Origin: an uncultured bacterium
GTDB taxonomy: Bacteria; Bacillota; Clostridia; Lachnospirales; Lachnospiraceae
DNA length: 14,735 bases
NCBI GenBank assembly: GCA_905215155.1
Contig: CAJMPJ010000066.1
Coordinates: forward strand, 1-14,735
Direction of reading: 5' to 3'
Shown: one piece after another, positions 14,685 through 14,735 of the stretch
How positions within the stretch are numbered: the stretch's first letter is position 1
How the letters are laid out: each line of letters starts with the position of its first letter
Position numbers and translations under genes: made by a program
The notes under the pieces: generated by a model
What the model was told of the DNA's origin: nothing
Database searches by the model: none
What the model saw: only the letters and a program-made list of their open reading frames with translations

Positions 14685-14735
14685 ATGACAGATATCGTAA
14701 CTCAGGCACTGGAATTAATGGGTATCGGCATGGGT
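14685..14735 (+). CDS. oadG: Start of probable decarboxylase gamma subunit (partial)
   Basis: An open frame of 17 codons runs off the window end. It begins with ATG 5 nt after a good GGAGG (14675-14679). The visible residues MTDIVTQALELMGIGMG resemble the start of OadG-type small membrane subunits, in which a short acidic N-terminus leads into a single membrane helix with a GMG motif. Its position 60 bp after oadB agrees with gamma. Just upstream, CCCC/GGGG (14659-14662/14667-14670, loop ATAA) forms a short hairpin ahead of the ribosome binding site. The identity rests on very few residues plus context. Confidence 0.6.
   Translation, partial: MTDIVTQALELMGIGMG

Noticed and set aside
1..14735. 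CRISPR array, tRNA or rRNA genes, complete insertion sequence, prophage genes
   Set aside because: No direct-repeat/spacer pattern, RNA-gene-like sequence, transposase frame or phage genes were seen; genes fill nearly the whole window and no gap reaches 300 bases.

Overview
The window looks like part of a chromosome from an anaerobic Gram-positive Clostridia member. It has moderate G+C, purine-rich AGGAG-type ribosome binding sites and short Gram-positive-type sodium-pump subunits. A citrate-fermenting Lachnospiraceae member (Lacrimispora/Clostridium sphenoides-indolis type) would fit. That placement is inferred from gene content and style, not from a search. Apart from the first gene, and perhaps the second, the window is an anaerobic citrate-fermentation locus.

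Layout. (1) 1-1082: a type I DAHP synthase gene on the minus strand (shikimate pathway), followed downstream by two tandem stem-loops at the window edge. (2) 1257-1544: a small beta-repeat protein of the '4-fold beta flower' kind. (3) 1590-5975: citX-citD-citE-citF-citG, encoding the three citrate lyase subunits and the two enzymes that make and attach the lyase prosthetic group. citC, the ligase that acetylates the enzyme, is not present. (4) 6044-9021: a divergent two-component pair. An OmpR/PhoB-type response regulator lies on the minus strand. A membrane hybrid histidine kinase with a large extracellular sensor region and a degenerate C-terminal receiver lies on the plus strand. They share an 83-bp intergenic region carrying a palindromic -10-like sequence. 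(5) 9225-11864: a type II (Ca2+-type) P-type ATPase with its own promoter and leader. (6) 12095-14735: a CitMHS-family metal-citrate transporter, the beta subunit of a Na+-translocating decarboxylase, and the first 17 codons of what is probably the gamma subunit, cut by the window end.

How the genes work together (inference from family knowledge). CitMHS imports citrate complexed with a divalent cation. Citrate lyase (CitDEF, matured by CitG and CitX) splits it into acetate and oxaloacetate. The membrane decarboxylase (OadB, OadG and an alpha subunit expected beyond the window) decarboxylates oxaloacetate to pyruvate while pumping Na+ out. The P-type ATPase between the regulators and the transporter keeps the Ca2+-site residues of SERCA-like pumps, so it could expel the Ca2+ that enters with citrate. 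The two-component system is a reasonable candidate regulator, although it is not of the classical CitA/CitB type.

The most interesting points are the pairing of a Ca2+-type pump with a metal-citrate symporter, the kinase receiver with Glu in place of the phospho-accepting Asp, a strong plus-strand terminator buried inside the convergent regulator gene, and an AT-rich motif recurring in the intergenic regions around the regulators, pump and transporter.
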